Below are positions 55,001-62,620 of a stretch of DNA of 64,000 nucleotides, in pieces; the stretch's first letter is position 1, and the number at the start of each line of letters is the position of its first letter. The DNA comes from Sinomonas sp. ASV486 (GTDB lineage: Bacteria > Actinomycetota > Actinomycetes > Actinomycetales > Micrococcaceae), in NCBI RefSeq assembly GCF_030908215.1, contig NZ_JAVFJK010000005.1, positions 1 through 64,000 on the forward strand, in the 5' to 3' direction. The position numbers and the translations under genes were made by a program. Under the pieces are notes generated by a model. That model saw only the letters and a list, made by a program, of their open reading frames with translations, was not told where the DNA came from and searched no databases.

Positions 55001-56391
55001 TCCGACGCCCGCTCCTGACCGCGCTGTCGCTCGCTGCAAGCCTTGCCACGGCCTTCGCCGTCGCGGCCCTCGGGCTCCTGCCGGCGGCGCCGAGGGCGTT
55101 TGCCGACAGTATCCGGGACCGCGAGTACTGGCTCAGCGACTACGGGATCCAGAAGGCCTGGGAGGTGTCGAAGGGCGCGGGCGTCAAGGTTGCGGTGATC
55201 GACAGCGGGATTGACGGCAGCCACCCGGACCTGCGCGGCGTCGTCGTCGGCGGTCACGACTCCTCTGGGGCGGGCCAGCCCGACGGGCAGAAGCCGATCG
55301 GGGCGAAGCCCGAGCACGGGACGCTCGTCGCGACGATGCTCGCGGGGCGGGGCCACACCGGCAACGCCCCCGGCAACCCGAGCGGGGATCCCGCGAGTGC
55401 TGCCGGCGGACCGGACGGGATCGTGGGCGTTGCACCCGAGGCGCAGATCCTCTCGGCCTCCACGTGGCTCGGCTCGCCCAATCCGGCTGGGCGGCCGGAC
55501 ACGGACCAGATCCCTGATGCCGTCCGTTGGGCCGTGGGCCAGGGCGCCAAGGTCATCAACATCTCGCTCGGCAGTTCCTCGCCCGTGTGGCCGGAGAGCT
55601 GGGACTCGGCCTTCCTGTATGCCGAGCAGAAGGATGTCGTCATTGTGGCCGCGGCCGGCAACCGGGGTGGCGGCAATGTCGAGGTGGGTGCACCGGCCAC
55701 CATTCCGGGGGTTCTCACAGTGGCAGGGCTCGACCGTCAGCAGAATGCCAGCCTCGACTCGTCCTCGCAGGGCATCAGCATCGGCGTCGCTGCGCCGGCC
55801 GAGCAGCTGGTCGGTGGCCTCCCCGGAGGCCAGTATGCCGAGTGGGCCGGGACCTCCGGCGCGGCCCCGATCGTGTCCGGGGTTGCTGCGCTCATCCGTT
55901 CGAAGTGGCCGCAGATGAGCGCGGCGCAGGTCATCAACCGGATCGTGTCGACGGCCAGGGACGCCGGCGCCCCAGGTGTGGACCCGATCTACGGCCGGGG
56001 CATCCTCGACGCCGCCGCGGCGCTCACGGCGGATGTTCCCGAGACGGCAGCCAACCCGCTGGGATCCATCGCCGACTGGATCCGGGTCCACCGCAAGGGC
56101 GGCGCCGCGGATGGAGCAAGCGCCACGTCGGCGCCGGGGGAGACCGCCGCGCCGACGACCCCCGTCCAGGCTGCTCCCGAACCGACGGCGCCCACTCCGC
56201 GGATCGATTCCGTCGACAGCCCCTGGCCCGCTGTGACCGTCCTCGGCTCGGCCGCCGTGGTGGTCGCCGTGGCTGCGGGCGGTGCCCTCCACCTGCGCCG
56301 GAGGGCACTTCTCGAACGGGCGCACGACGGCGCGCAGGCGCCTCTCGAGGGGCGCGGAAGAGCGGTGGAGAATCCTCTCGAAGACCGCTAG
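54997..56391 (+). CDS. S8 subtilisin-family serine protease, mycosin-like
   Basis: 464 residues from the GTG at 54997, overlapping ppx by GTGA. A signal sequence (LSLAASLATAFAVAALGLLP) leads into a subtilisin domain with catalytic Asp 69 (VAVIDSGIDGSHPD), His 107 (PEHGTLVATMLAG) and Ser 287 (AGTSGAAPIVSG); VAAAGNRGGG supplies the oxyanion Asn. A Thr/Pro/Ala linker and one C-terminal transmembrane helix (AVTVLGSAAVVVAVAAGGALHL) with RRR follow. This is the MycP layout, but no ESX genes are adjacent. Its stop codon forms part of the Rex-like site at 56389-56406. Confidence 0.9.
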   Translation: MIRRPLLTALSLAASLATAFAVAALGLLPAAPRAFADSIRDREYWLSDYGIQKAWEVSKGAGVKVAVIDSGIDGSHPDLRGVVVGGHDSSGAGQPDGQKPIGAKPEHGTLVATMLAGRGHTGNAPGNPSGDPASAAGGPDGIVGVAPEAQILSASTWLGSPNPAGRPDTDQIPDAVRWAVGQGAKVINISLGSSSPVWPESWDSAFLYAEQKDVVIVAAAGNRGGGNVEVGAPATIPGVLTVAGLDRQQNASLDSSSQGISIGVAAPAEQLVGGLPGGQYAEWAGTSGAAPIVSGVAALIRSKWPQMSAAQVINRIVSTARDAGAPGVDPIYGRGILDAAAALTADVPETAANPLGSIADWIRVHRKGGAADGASATSAPGETAAPTTPVQAAPEPTAPTPRIDSVDSPWPAVTVLGSAAVVVAVAAGGALHLRRRALLERAHDGAQAPLEGRGRAVENPLEDR

Positions 56392-56406
56392 TGAATTTTT
56401 TCACAA
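56389..56406. promoter_or_regulatory. Rex-type redox operator before the NADH dehydrogenase gene
   Basis: TAGTGAA, four T bases, TTCACAA. The right arm matches TTCACAA exactly and the left arm differs from TTGTGAA at one base. Rex of Streptomyces and other Gram-positive bacteria recognises TTGTGAA-N4-TTCACAA and releases DNA when NADH rises. The site lies between the stop of the protease gene and the -10 box at 56412. Confidence 0.7.
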
Positions 56407-56411
56407 ACTGG

Positions 56412-56417
56412 TATCTT
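56412..56417 (+). promoter_or_regulatory. Extended -10 box for ndh, leaderless start
   Basis: TGG-TATCTT: a TG extended -10 whose downstream edge is six bases from the ATG at 56424. Confidence 0.55.
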
Positions 56418-56423
56418 TGGATC

Positions 56424-57878
56424 ATGCCTTCCTCCCTGCAGCTTGTCGATCGCCCCCGCGTCCTCGTCGTCGGCGGCGGCTACGTCGGCCTCTACGTGGC
56501 CCTTAGCCTCCAGAAGAAGATCGCCACGGCCGGCGGCATCGTCACGGTCGTCGATCCCAACCCCTACATGACGTACCAGCCGTTCCTGCCCGAGGTTGCC
56601 GGCGGCAACATCGAAGCACGGCACGCGGTCGTCTCCCTGCGCGAGCACCTCAAGGGCAGCGAGGTCATCCAGGGTTCCGTCACGAGCGTCGACCACGAGA
56701 ACCGCAAGGCCGTCGTCGAACTCCCGGGCGATCAGGGCTTCGTCGAGATCCCCTACGTCGATGTGGTCCTCGCAGCCGGTTCCATCACGCGCACCTTCCC
56801 GATCCCGGGCCTTGCCGAGGCCGGCATCGGCAACAAGACCATCGAGGAGGCCGTGGCCCTCCGCAACCAGCTGATCGAGCGGATCGAGTTCGCCTCGACC
56901 GCCACCGATCCGGCCGAGCGCAAGCGTGCGCTGACCTTCGTCGTGGTGGGCGGCGGGTTCGCCGGCATCGAGACCATCGCCGAGCTCGAGGACCTCGCCC
57001 GCGAGGCCGTGCGCAACAACGGCCGCCTCCGCCAGGAGGAGGTGCGCTTCGTCCTCGTCGAGGCCATGGGGCGCATCATGCCAGAGGTCACCGCCGATCA
57101 GGCCGAGTGGGTCGTCAAGCACCTTCAGAGCCGCGGCGTCGAGGTCCTCCTCAACACGTCTCTCGCGAACGCCGAGGGCTCCCTCAAGCTCATCAACATG
57201 CCGGACAAGACCCCGGCGGACGAGTTCGAGGCGGACACCCTCATCTGGACCGCCGGTGTGCAGGCCAACCCCATGGTCCGCTCGACGGACTTCCCGCTCG
57301 AGCCTCGCGGCCGCGTCCGGGTCCTTCCGGACCTCCGCATCGCAGGCGACGAGGGCATCATCGACAACGCCTGGGCTGCTGGCGATGTTGCCGCCGTCCC
57401 GGACCTCACGGGCAAGGGCCTTCCGGACGGCACATGTGTCCCCAACGCCCAGCACGCGCTGCGCCAGGCCAAGGTCCTCGCGAAGAACCTGTGGGCCAAC
57501 CGCTGGGACAAGCCCCTCGTCGACTACAAGCACAAGAACCTCGGTGCCGTGGCCGGCTTCGGCCCCTGGAAGGGCGTCGCGAACATCAACGTGCTCGGCC
57601 GCATCGGCCTCACGGGCCCGCTGGCGTGGGTTGCCCACCGCGGCTACCACGGCCTGGCGATCCCGACCGCCGAGCGCAAGTTCCGCGTGATGCTCGACTG
57701 GTTCTCCTCCCTCTTCGCGGGGCGCGACACCACCCCGCTGCAGGGCCTGGCGAACCCGCGCGCCGCCTTCGAGACGGCCGCACGCCCGGCGCCCAAGCCT
57801 GCAGCCCCGGCCTCGGTCGCGGCCCCGGCTGCTGCGTCCGACGGCGCCGGCGAGAAGGTTCCTGCCGGAGCCAAGTAG
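56424..57878 (+). CDS. ndh: Type II NADH dehydrogenase (NDH-2)
   Basis: 484 residues from the ATG at 56424. FAD motif RVLVVGGGYVGLYVAL, NAD(H) motif FVVVGGGFAGIETIAEL, and the NDH-2 features VDPNPYMTYQPFLPEVAGG and AWAAGDVAAVPDLTGKGLPDGT. The C-terminal membrane-anchoring region has KFRVMLDWFSSLFAGRD; an Ala/Pro tail follows. It oxidises NADH to feed quinone without pumping protons. The Rex site in its promoter makes NADH-responsive expression likely. Confidence 0.93.
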   Translation: MPSSLQLVDRPRVLVVGGGYVGLYVALSLQKKIATAGGIVTVVDPNPYMTYQPFLPEVAGGNIEARHAVVSLREHLKGSEVIQGSVTSVDHENRKAVVELPGDQGFVEIPYVDVVLAAGSITRTFPIPGLAEAGIGNKTIEEAVALRNQLIERIEFASTATDPAERKRALTFVVVGGGFAGIETIAELEDLAREAVRNNGRLRQEEVRFVLVEAMGRIMPEVTADQAEWVVKHLQSRGVEVLLNTSLANAEGSLKLINMPDKTPADEFEADTLIWTAGVQANPMVRSTDFPLEPRGRVRVLPDLRIAGDEGIIDNAWAAGDVAAVPDLTGKGLPDGTCVPNAQHALRQAKVLAKNLWANRWDKPLVDYKHKNLGAVAGFGPWKGVANINVLGRIGLTGPLAWVAHRGYHGLAIPTAERKFRVMLDWFSSLFAGRDTTPLQGLANPRAAFETAARPAPKPAAPASVAAPAAASDGAGEKVPAGAK

Positions 57879-57911
57879 GCATTTCGCCGTCGAACTGTTC
57901 GGCGGTGACCC

Positions 57912-57952
57912 CGACGGCGGCCGTCTCCCAGCACGGGAGGCGGCCGCCGTCG
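57912..57952 (+). terminator. Terminator after ndh
   Basis: cgacggcggccg (57912-57923) pairs with cggccgccgtcg (57941-57952), with an inner ctccc/gggag pairing. The outer arms equal those of the hairpin at 7706-7743. Confidence 0.8.
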
Positions 57953-58049
57953 TCGTGCATCACGGCCGCCACGGGCGGCGAGCCGCGGCCGGCCCGGCTC
58001 GGCGCTCCCGGAGCCGGTGGCCTCCGCGGAGCCAGTAGGCTGTGAGCAC

Positions 58050-58123
58050 GCCCCAGTAGCCCAATCGGCAGAGGCAGCCGACTTAAAATCGGCACAGTCA
58101 GGGTTCGAATCCCTGCTGGGGCA
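58050..58123 (+). tRNA. tRNA with anticodon UAA (codon UUA) in a class I body
   Basis: Acceptor gccccag (58050-58056) pairs with ctggggc (58116-58122), discriminator A at 58123. Anticodon stem gccga/tcggc encloses the loop CTTAAAA, with anticodon TAA at 58084-58086. T arm caggg-ttcgaat-ccctg (58099-58115) is perfect. The D stem has three pairs (GCC/GGC). The variable region is only five bases (58094-58098), whereas leucine tRNAs normally carry a long variable arm. CCA is not encoded. All standard features support a real tRNA; the amino acid is not certain. Confidence 0.85.
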
Positions 58124-58206
58124 CCCCCGAATCGCCGTTCACCTACTTTTCAGTAGCCTTTCGGCGAGCTGTTACGAGTCTGTGACCGCAATCACTGTAT
58201 TCCGGG

Positions 58207-58235
58207 TTAACCGTTCAATTAGCCTGTCTTGTAAT
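58207..58235 (+). promoter_or_regulatory. Promoter of the LIV-type binding-protein gene
   Basis: TTAACC (58207-58212), 17 bases, TGTAAT (58230-58235), about 63 bases before the ATG at 58299. Confidence 0.6.
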
Positions 58236-58298
58236 CAGGAACACCTGGTTGTTCGCATCAGGGGTGCACACCATGCGCCTCGATGGAGGAGATTACGT

Positions 58299-59666
58299 AT
58301 GATTCAACGTCACCAGTCGGCGCCCCGCGTGGCGAAGCTGGCTGCCCTCGGTGTCGGTGTCGCCCTTCTGGCGACTGCGTGCGGTGGCTCGTCCTCGACC
58401 CCGTCCGGGTCCAGCACCTCGAGCGCAGCGGCCGCCGGGATCTCGTGCCCGGCACCCTCGGGCAGCGCGAGCGCAAGTGCAGCGGCCGGGGGTACCACCG
58501 TCGCTCCGGCGGACGTCCCGAAGTCGCCCACCACGTCGGCAACGCCGCTCAAGCTCGGCTCGCTGCTCCCGCAGACCGGTGCCCTCGCCTTCCTCGGCCC
58601 GCCCGAAATCGCGGGTGTGAACCTCGCGGTCAAGCAGATCAATGACGCTGGCGGCGTGCTCAGCCATCCGATCGAGATCACCCACCGCGACTCGGGCGAC
58701 ACGACGACAGACATCGCGACCCAGTCGGTGACGAACCTCCTCGGGCAGGGCGTGAGCGCCGTCATCGGCGCGGCGTCCTCTGGTGTGTCCAAGACGGTGA
58801 TCAACCAGATCACGGGCGCGGGCGTCATCCAGTTCTCCCCGGCCAACACCTCGCCGGACTTCTCGACGTGGGACTCGAAGGGCCTCTACTGGCGCACGGC
58901 TCCCTCGGACGTTCTCCAGGGCCGCGTGCTCGGCAACTACATGGCCTCCTGCGGCGCCCAGACGGTCGGCATGATCGTCCTGAACGACGCCTACGGCACG
59001 GGCCTGCGCGACAACGTCAATAAGGCGTTCGAGGGCGCTGGCGGCAAGGTCGTCGACGAGGAGCTGTTCAACGAGGGCGACTCGCAGTTCAGCTCGCAGG
59101 TGGACAAGGTCGTCGCGGCCAAGCCGGACGCGATCGCGGTCATCTCGTTCGATCAGGCCAAGCAGATCATCCCGCTCCTCGCGGCCAAGGGCGTCAAGCC
59201 CACCCAGATGTTCTTCGTGGACGGCAACACGTCCGACTACAGCAAGGACTTCGCGGCCGGCACGCTCACGGGCGCACAGGGCACCCAGCCGGGAACGTTC
59301 GCCAAGGACGAGTTCAAGACGCAGCTCAAGTCGATCGACGCGGGCCTCAAGGACTACAACTACGCCGGCGAGTCGTGGGACGCGACGAACCTCATCGCGC
59401 TCGCAGCCGAGAAGGCCAAGAGCACCAAGGGCGTCGACATCGCCGCGCAGTTCGTGGGCATCACGCACGGCAGCAACCAGTGCTATGACTTCCCGTCGTG
59501 TGTGACGCTCATCCGGCAGGGCAAGGACATCCACTACATGGGCAAGTCTGGTCCGGTGAGCTTCGCCAAGAACGGCGATCCTCAGGAGGCCTACATCGGC
59601 ATCTACAAGTTCGATGACAAGAACGTGCCCCAGCCGCTCAAGGAGGAGTTCGGCAAGCTGAGCTAA
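58299..59666 (+). CDS. Branched-chain amino-acid-type ABC substrate-binding lipoprotein
   Basis: 455 residues from the ATG at 58299, with GGAGGAG upstream. Lipobox ATAC with the lipidated Cys near residue 27 and a Ser/Ala-rich linker to about 80. The mature part is a Leu/Ile/Val-binding fold: LKLGSLLPQTGALAFLGPPEIAGVNLAVKQINDAGG, AVIGAASSGVSKTVINQ, IVLNDAYGTGLRDNV and SFDQAKQIIPLLAAKGV. Its four transporter partners are encoded convergently on the other strand. The ligand may be amino acids, amides or urea; not readable. Confidence 0.9.
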   Translation: MIQRHQSAPRVAKLAALGVGVALLATACGGSSSTPSGSSTSSAAAAGISCPAPSGSASASAAAGGTTVAPADVPKSPTTSATPLKLGSLLPQTGALAFLGPPEIAGVNLAVKQINDAGGVLSHPIEITHRDSGDTTTDIATQSVTNLLGQGVSAVIGAASSGVSKTVINQITGAGVIQFSPANTSPDFSTWDSKGLYWRTAPSDVLQGRVLGNYMASCGAQTVGMIVLNDAYGTGLRDNVNKAFEGAGGKVVDEELFNEGDSQFSSQVDKVVAAKPDAIAVISFDQAKQIIPLLAAKGVKPTQMFFVDGNTSDYSKDFAAGTLTGAQGTQPGTFAKDEFKTQLKSIDAGLKDYNYAGESWDATNLIALAAEKAKSTKGVDIAAQFVGITHGSNQCYDFPSCVTLIRQGKDIHYMGKSGPVSFAKNGDPQEAYIGIYKFDDKNVPQPLKEEFGKLS

Positions 59667-59696
59667 CCCGTTCAGCCTGACGTACTGCACCGTTCG

Positions 59697-59730
59697 AAGG
59701 CCCCGGCTCCCGAGAGGGAGTCGGGGCCTT
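59697..59730 (+). terminator. Terminator after the binding-protein gene
   Basis: aaggccccggctccc and gggagtcggggcctt form a 15-bp stem with one mismatch around GAGA, 31 bases past the stop. Confidence 0.85.
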
Positions 59731-59761
59731 CGCTTCGTTCGGTGGAGTTGGTGACCACGGA

Positions 59762-59801
59762 CGACGGCGCCGCCCACCTGATGCGGTGGGCGGCGCCGTC
59801 G
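59762..59801. terminator. Hairpin between the convergent binding-protein and livF genes
   Basis: A 17-bp stem (59762-59778 with 59785-59801), loop tgatgc, 18 bases past the livF stop at 59819. Confidence 0.85.
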
Positions 59802-59818
59802 TGCGTGGAACAGGAGCG

Positions 59819-60604
59819 CTATGCCCCCTTGCCCTCGACGTCGTCCGCGAGCGTTCCGAGGTAGAGCTGGATGACCTTGGGGTCCTTGAGCAGGTCGCGC
59901 CCCGTGCCCGTGTAGGCATCGCGGCCCTGGTCAAGGACGTAGCCGCGATCGCAGATCTGCAGGCAGCGGCGGGCGTTCTGCTCGACCATGATCACGGACA
60001 CGCCAGCGCGGTTGATCTCGTGGACCCTCAGGAACGTCTCGTCCTGCTTGACGGGGGAGAGGCCCGCGGAGGGCTCGTCGAGCAGCAGGACGGCAGGTTC
60101 CATCATGAGTGCCCGGCCCATCGCGACCATCTGCCGCTCGCCGCCCGAGAGGGAGCCGGCCCGCTGGGCGCGGCGCTTCCCGAGCTCGGGGAACAGCTCG
60201 GTCACGAAGTCCCAGCGCTGCTTGAAGTCCTTGGGGCGTTGGAACATGCCCATCTGCATGTTCTCCTCGATCGTGAGGGACGTGAACACGTTGTTCGTCT
60301 GGGGGACGAAGCCGATGCCCCGGCTCACGAGCTTGTTCGCCTTGAGCCCGGTCAGGTCCTGCCCGCGCACCACCACGGAGCCCGAGTGGACCTTCACGAG
60401 GCCGAACATGGCCTTCAGGAGCGTCGACTTTCCGGCGCCGTTGGGGCCGATGATGCCGATGAGCTCGCCCTTGCGGGCCACGATGCTGCAGCCGTTGAGG
60501 ATGTTGACGCCGGGCAGGTACCCGGCGACGAGGTCGGTGACTGCCACGACGGCGTCTCCGTCCGACGGCGCACTGGTCGCCTCGGGCGTGGTCTGCTGGC
60601 TCAT
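59819..60604 (-). CDS. livF: LIV-type ABC transporter ATPase (LivF)
   Basis: 261 residues. Walker [36 protein letters not shown], signature LSGGERQMVAMGRALMMEPAVLLLDEPSAGLSP. The small size and VIMVEQNARRCLQICDRGYVL are diagnostic of LivF. The N-terminus has a 20-residue Ala/Ser tail. It overlaps livG by ATGA and ends the operon. Confidence 0.94.
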   Translation of the reverse strand: MSQQTTPEATSAPSDGDAVVAVTDLVAGYLPGVNILNGCSIVARKGELIGIIGPNGAGKSTLLKAMFGLVKVHSGSVVVRGQDLTGLKANKLVSRGIGFVPQTNNVFTSLTIEENMQMGMFQRPKDFKQRWDFVTELFPELGKRRAQRAGSLSGGERQMVAMGRALMMEPAVLLLDEPSAGLSPVKQDETFLRVHEINRAGVSVIMVEQNARRCLQICDRGYVLDQGRDAYTGTGRDLLKDPKVIQLYLGTLADDVEGKGA

Positions 60605-61641
60605 TCCGCCTCCTTGGAGGGCTTCTCGTGCTGGTCGACGGTGAGGGTCTCGGCGCCGTCCACGACGGATCCGGGGGCGAGGATGCCGGCATCCTCAGTG
60701 CCGACCACCGACTCCTCATCGGCGGCCAGTTCCTCCTCGAGCTCCTCGAGGCCGCCCGCTGCGCCCAGGTCGACGTCGTGGTGGGCGCCCAGGTAGGCGT
60801 CGATGACGGCCTGATCCCTCATGACGTCCCCAGGCGGCCCCTCCGCCACGATCTTGCCCTCGGCCATGACCACGACCCAGTCCGCGATGTGGCGGACCAT
60901 GTGCATGTCGTGCTCGACGAAGAGGACTGTCATGCCCTCGGCCTTGAGGTTCTTGATGTGGTCGAGGAGGCTCTGCGTGAGTGCAGGGTTGACGCCGGCC
61001 ATGGGCTCGTCGAGCATGACGAGCTTGGGGCTGACCATGAGCGCGCGTGCCATCTCGAGGAGCTTGCGCTGGCCACCCGAGAGCGAGGCGGCGTAGTCGT
61101 CCCGCTTGGTGTCGAGCTTGAACTTGGTCAGCAGGCCCTCGGCCTGCCCAGTGATGTCCTTCTCGCGCTTGCCCCAGATGCCGCGGAAGAGCGCGTTGCG
61201 CAGCTTCTCGCCGGGCTGCTCGGAGGCCCCGAGACGCATGTTCTCGATGACCGTGAGCTTGCCCATGACCTTGGTGAGCTGGAACGTGCGCACCATCCCG
61301 AGCCGGGCGACCTTGTAGGACGACATGCCCGCCAGATTGGTGCCTTCGAACTGCCACGAGCCCGTGTTCGGGGTGTCGAAGCCCGTGAGCAGGTTGAACA
61401 GCGTGGTCTTCCCGGCGCCGTTTGGGCCGATGAGGGCCGTGATCTTGTGGCGCGGGATCTCGAGGTGCTCGACATCGACGGCGTTGATGCCGCCGAATCG
61501 CCGGCTCACGTTGTCCGCGACGACGATCGGGTCCCTCTTCCTGCAGCCCGGGGCCCCGGGCCCCTCGGCGATCGGACGGGCGTCCGTCATGTAGTCGACG
61601 GTATCGACGGGAGCACCTGCGGTGCTGCTGGTCTCGCTCAT
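60601..61641 (-). CDS. livG: LIV-type ABC transporter ATPase (LivG)
   Basis: 346 residues. The core has Walker A GPNGAGKTTLFNLLTGFD, FQLTKVMGKLTVIENMRL, signature SGGQRKLLEMARALMVSPKLVMLDEPMAGVNP and TVLFVEHDMHMVRHIADWVVVM. An N-terminal extension of about 40 residues and an acidic C-terminal tail (GLEELEEELAADEES) exceed the usual 255-residue length. It overlaps livM by four bases (ATGA). Confidence 0.94.
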   Translation of the reverse strand: MSETSSTAGAPVDTVDYMTDARPIAEGPGAPGCRKRDPIVVADNVSRRFGGINAVDVEHLEIPRHKITALIGPNGAGKTTLFNLLTGFDTPNTGSWQFEGTNLAGMSSYKVARLGMVRTFQLTKVMGKLTVIENMRLGASEQPGEKLRNALFRGIWGKREKDITGQAEGLLTKFKLDTKRDDYAASLSGGQRKLLEMARALMVSPKLVMLDEPMAGVNPALTQSLLDHIKNLKAEGMTVLFVEHDMHMVRHIADWVVVMAEGKIVAEGPPGDVMRDQAVIDAYLGAHHDVDLGAAGGLEELEEELAADEESVVGTEDAGILAPGSVVDGAETLTVDQHEKPSKEAE

Positions 61642-62609
61642 GAGAACGCGAGCTCCTTCTTGTTGCCGAACACACCTTGTGGCCGGAAGATCATCAACAG
61701 CATGAGGGCCACACCCACGAGGATGTAGCGCAGCTGGCCTGCCTGCGTGGTGCTCAGGAACGGCAGGGCGCCGATCTGGATGAGCCCGTACAGCACGTTC
61801 TGGGTCAGCGAGAGCACGACCCAGAAGATCATCGCGCCGACGATCGGGCCGAGCACGGTGGCCATGCCGCCGAGCAGGAGGCAGGTCCAGAGGAAGAACG
61901 TGAATTCCGTGCCGTAGTTGGCGGGCTGGACCACGTCACGCGGGAGGGTGAACACGAGGCCCGCGAGGGAGCCGAAGATGCCGCCGAGGATGAGCGCCTG
62001 CATCTTGTACGCGTACACGTTCTTCCCAAGCGAGCGCACGGCCAGCTCGTCCTCGCGGATGCCCTTGAGCACGCGGCCCCACGGGCTGCGCATGAGCAGC
62101 CACACGACGATCCCGAGGATGACGACGAGGCCCCAGCCGAAGACACGGAAGAAGAAGTCGTTGCTGCTGTAGCCGAAGTAGACCGTGCCCTGGGGGAACG
62201 GGTTGAGCCGGAGGAAGTCCTGCCGGATGCCGGCGAGGCCATTGGCCGAGCCCGTGACATCGGTGAGCGTGTTCGTCGTGACGACATAACGGATGATCTC
62301 CGCTGCGGCGATGGTCACGATCGCGAGATAGTCGGCGCGCAGGCGGAGGGTCGGGATGCCCAGGATGAGGGCGAAGACCACCGAGGCGAGCACGGCCGCG
62401 ATGAGGGCGAGCCAGAAGGGGAACTGGAGGTGAATCGTGGTCATGGCGAAGACGTACGCCCCGACCGCGATGAAGCCCGCCTGGCCGAAGTTGAGCAGGC
62501 CCGAGTAGCCGAAGTGCACGGCGAGGCCGAGGGCGGCTAGTGCGTAGGCGGCCGTCGTGGGGCTGAAGAGCTCCCCGACTGCCTCGCTGAGTATCTGTCC
62601 GAAATCCAT
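61638..62609 (-). CDS. livM: LIV-type ABC transporter permease (LivM)
   Basis: 323 residues, about nine helices. LLNFGQAGFIAVGAYVFAMT, IPTLRLRADYLAIVTIAAAEIIRYVVT, and the GRVLKGIREDELAVRSLGKNVYAYKMQAL EAA-like loop identify LivM. NPFPQGTVYFGYSSNDFFFRVFG is a longer external loop. Eleven bases separate it from livH. Confidence 0.93.
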   Translation of the reverse strand: MDFGQILSEAVGELFSPTTAAYALAALGLAVHFGYSGLLNFGQAGFIAVGAYVFAMTTIHLQFPFWLALIAAVLASVVFALILGIPTLRLRADYLAIVTIAAAEIIRYVVTTNTLTDVTGSANGLAGIRQDFLRLNPFPQGTVYFGYSSNDFFFRVFGWGLVVILGIVVWLLMRSPWGRVLKGIREDELAVRSLGKNVYAYKMQALILGGIFGSLAGLVFTLPRDVVQPANYGTEFTFFLWTCLLLGGMATVLGPIVGAMIFWVVLSLTQNVLYGLIQIGALPFLSTTQAGQLRYILVGVALMLLMIFRPQGVFGNKKELAFS

Positions 62610-62620
62610 GATGGCCTCCT

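Noticed and set aside
54997-56391. Part of an ESX (type VII) secretion locus
   Set aside because: The protease has a mycosin layout, but no EccB, EccC, EccD or WXG100 gene is adjacent. The local order is eno-ftsB-DUF501-ppx.
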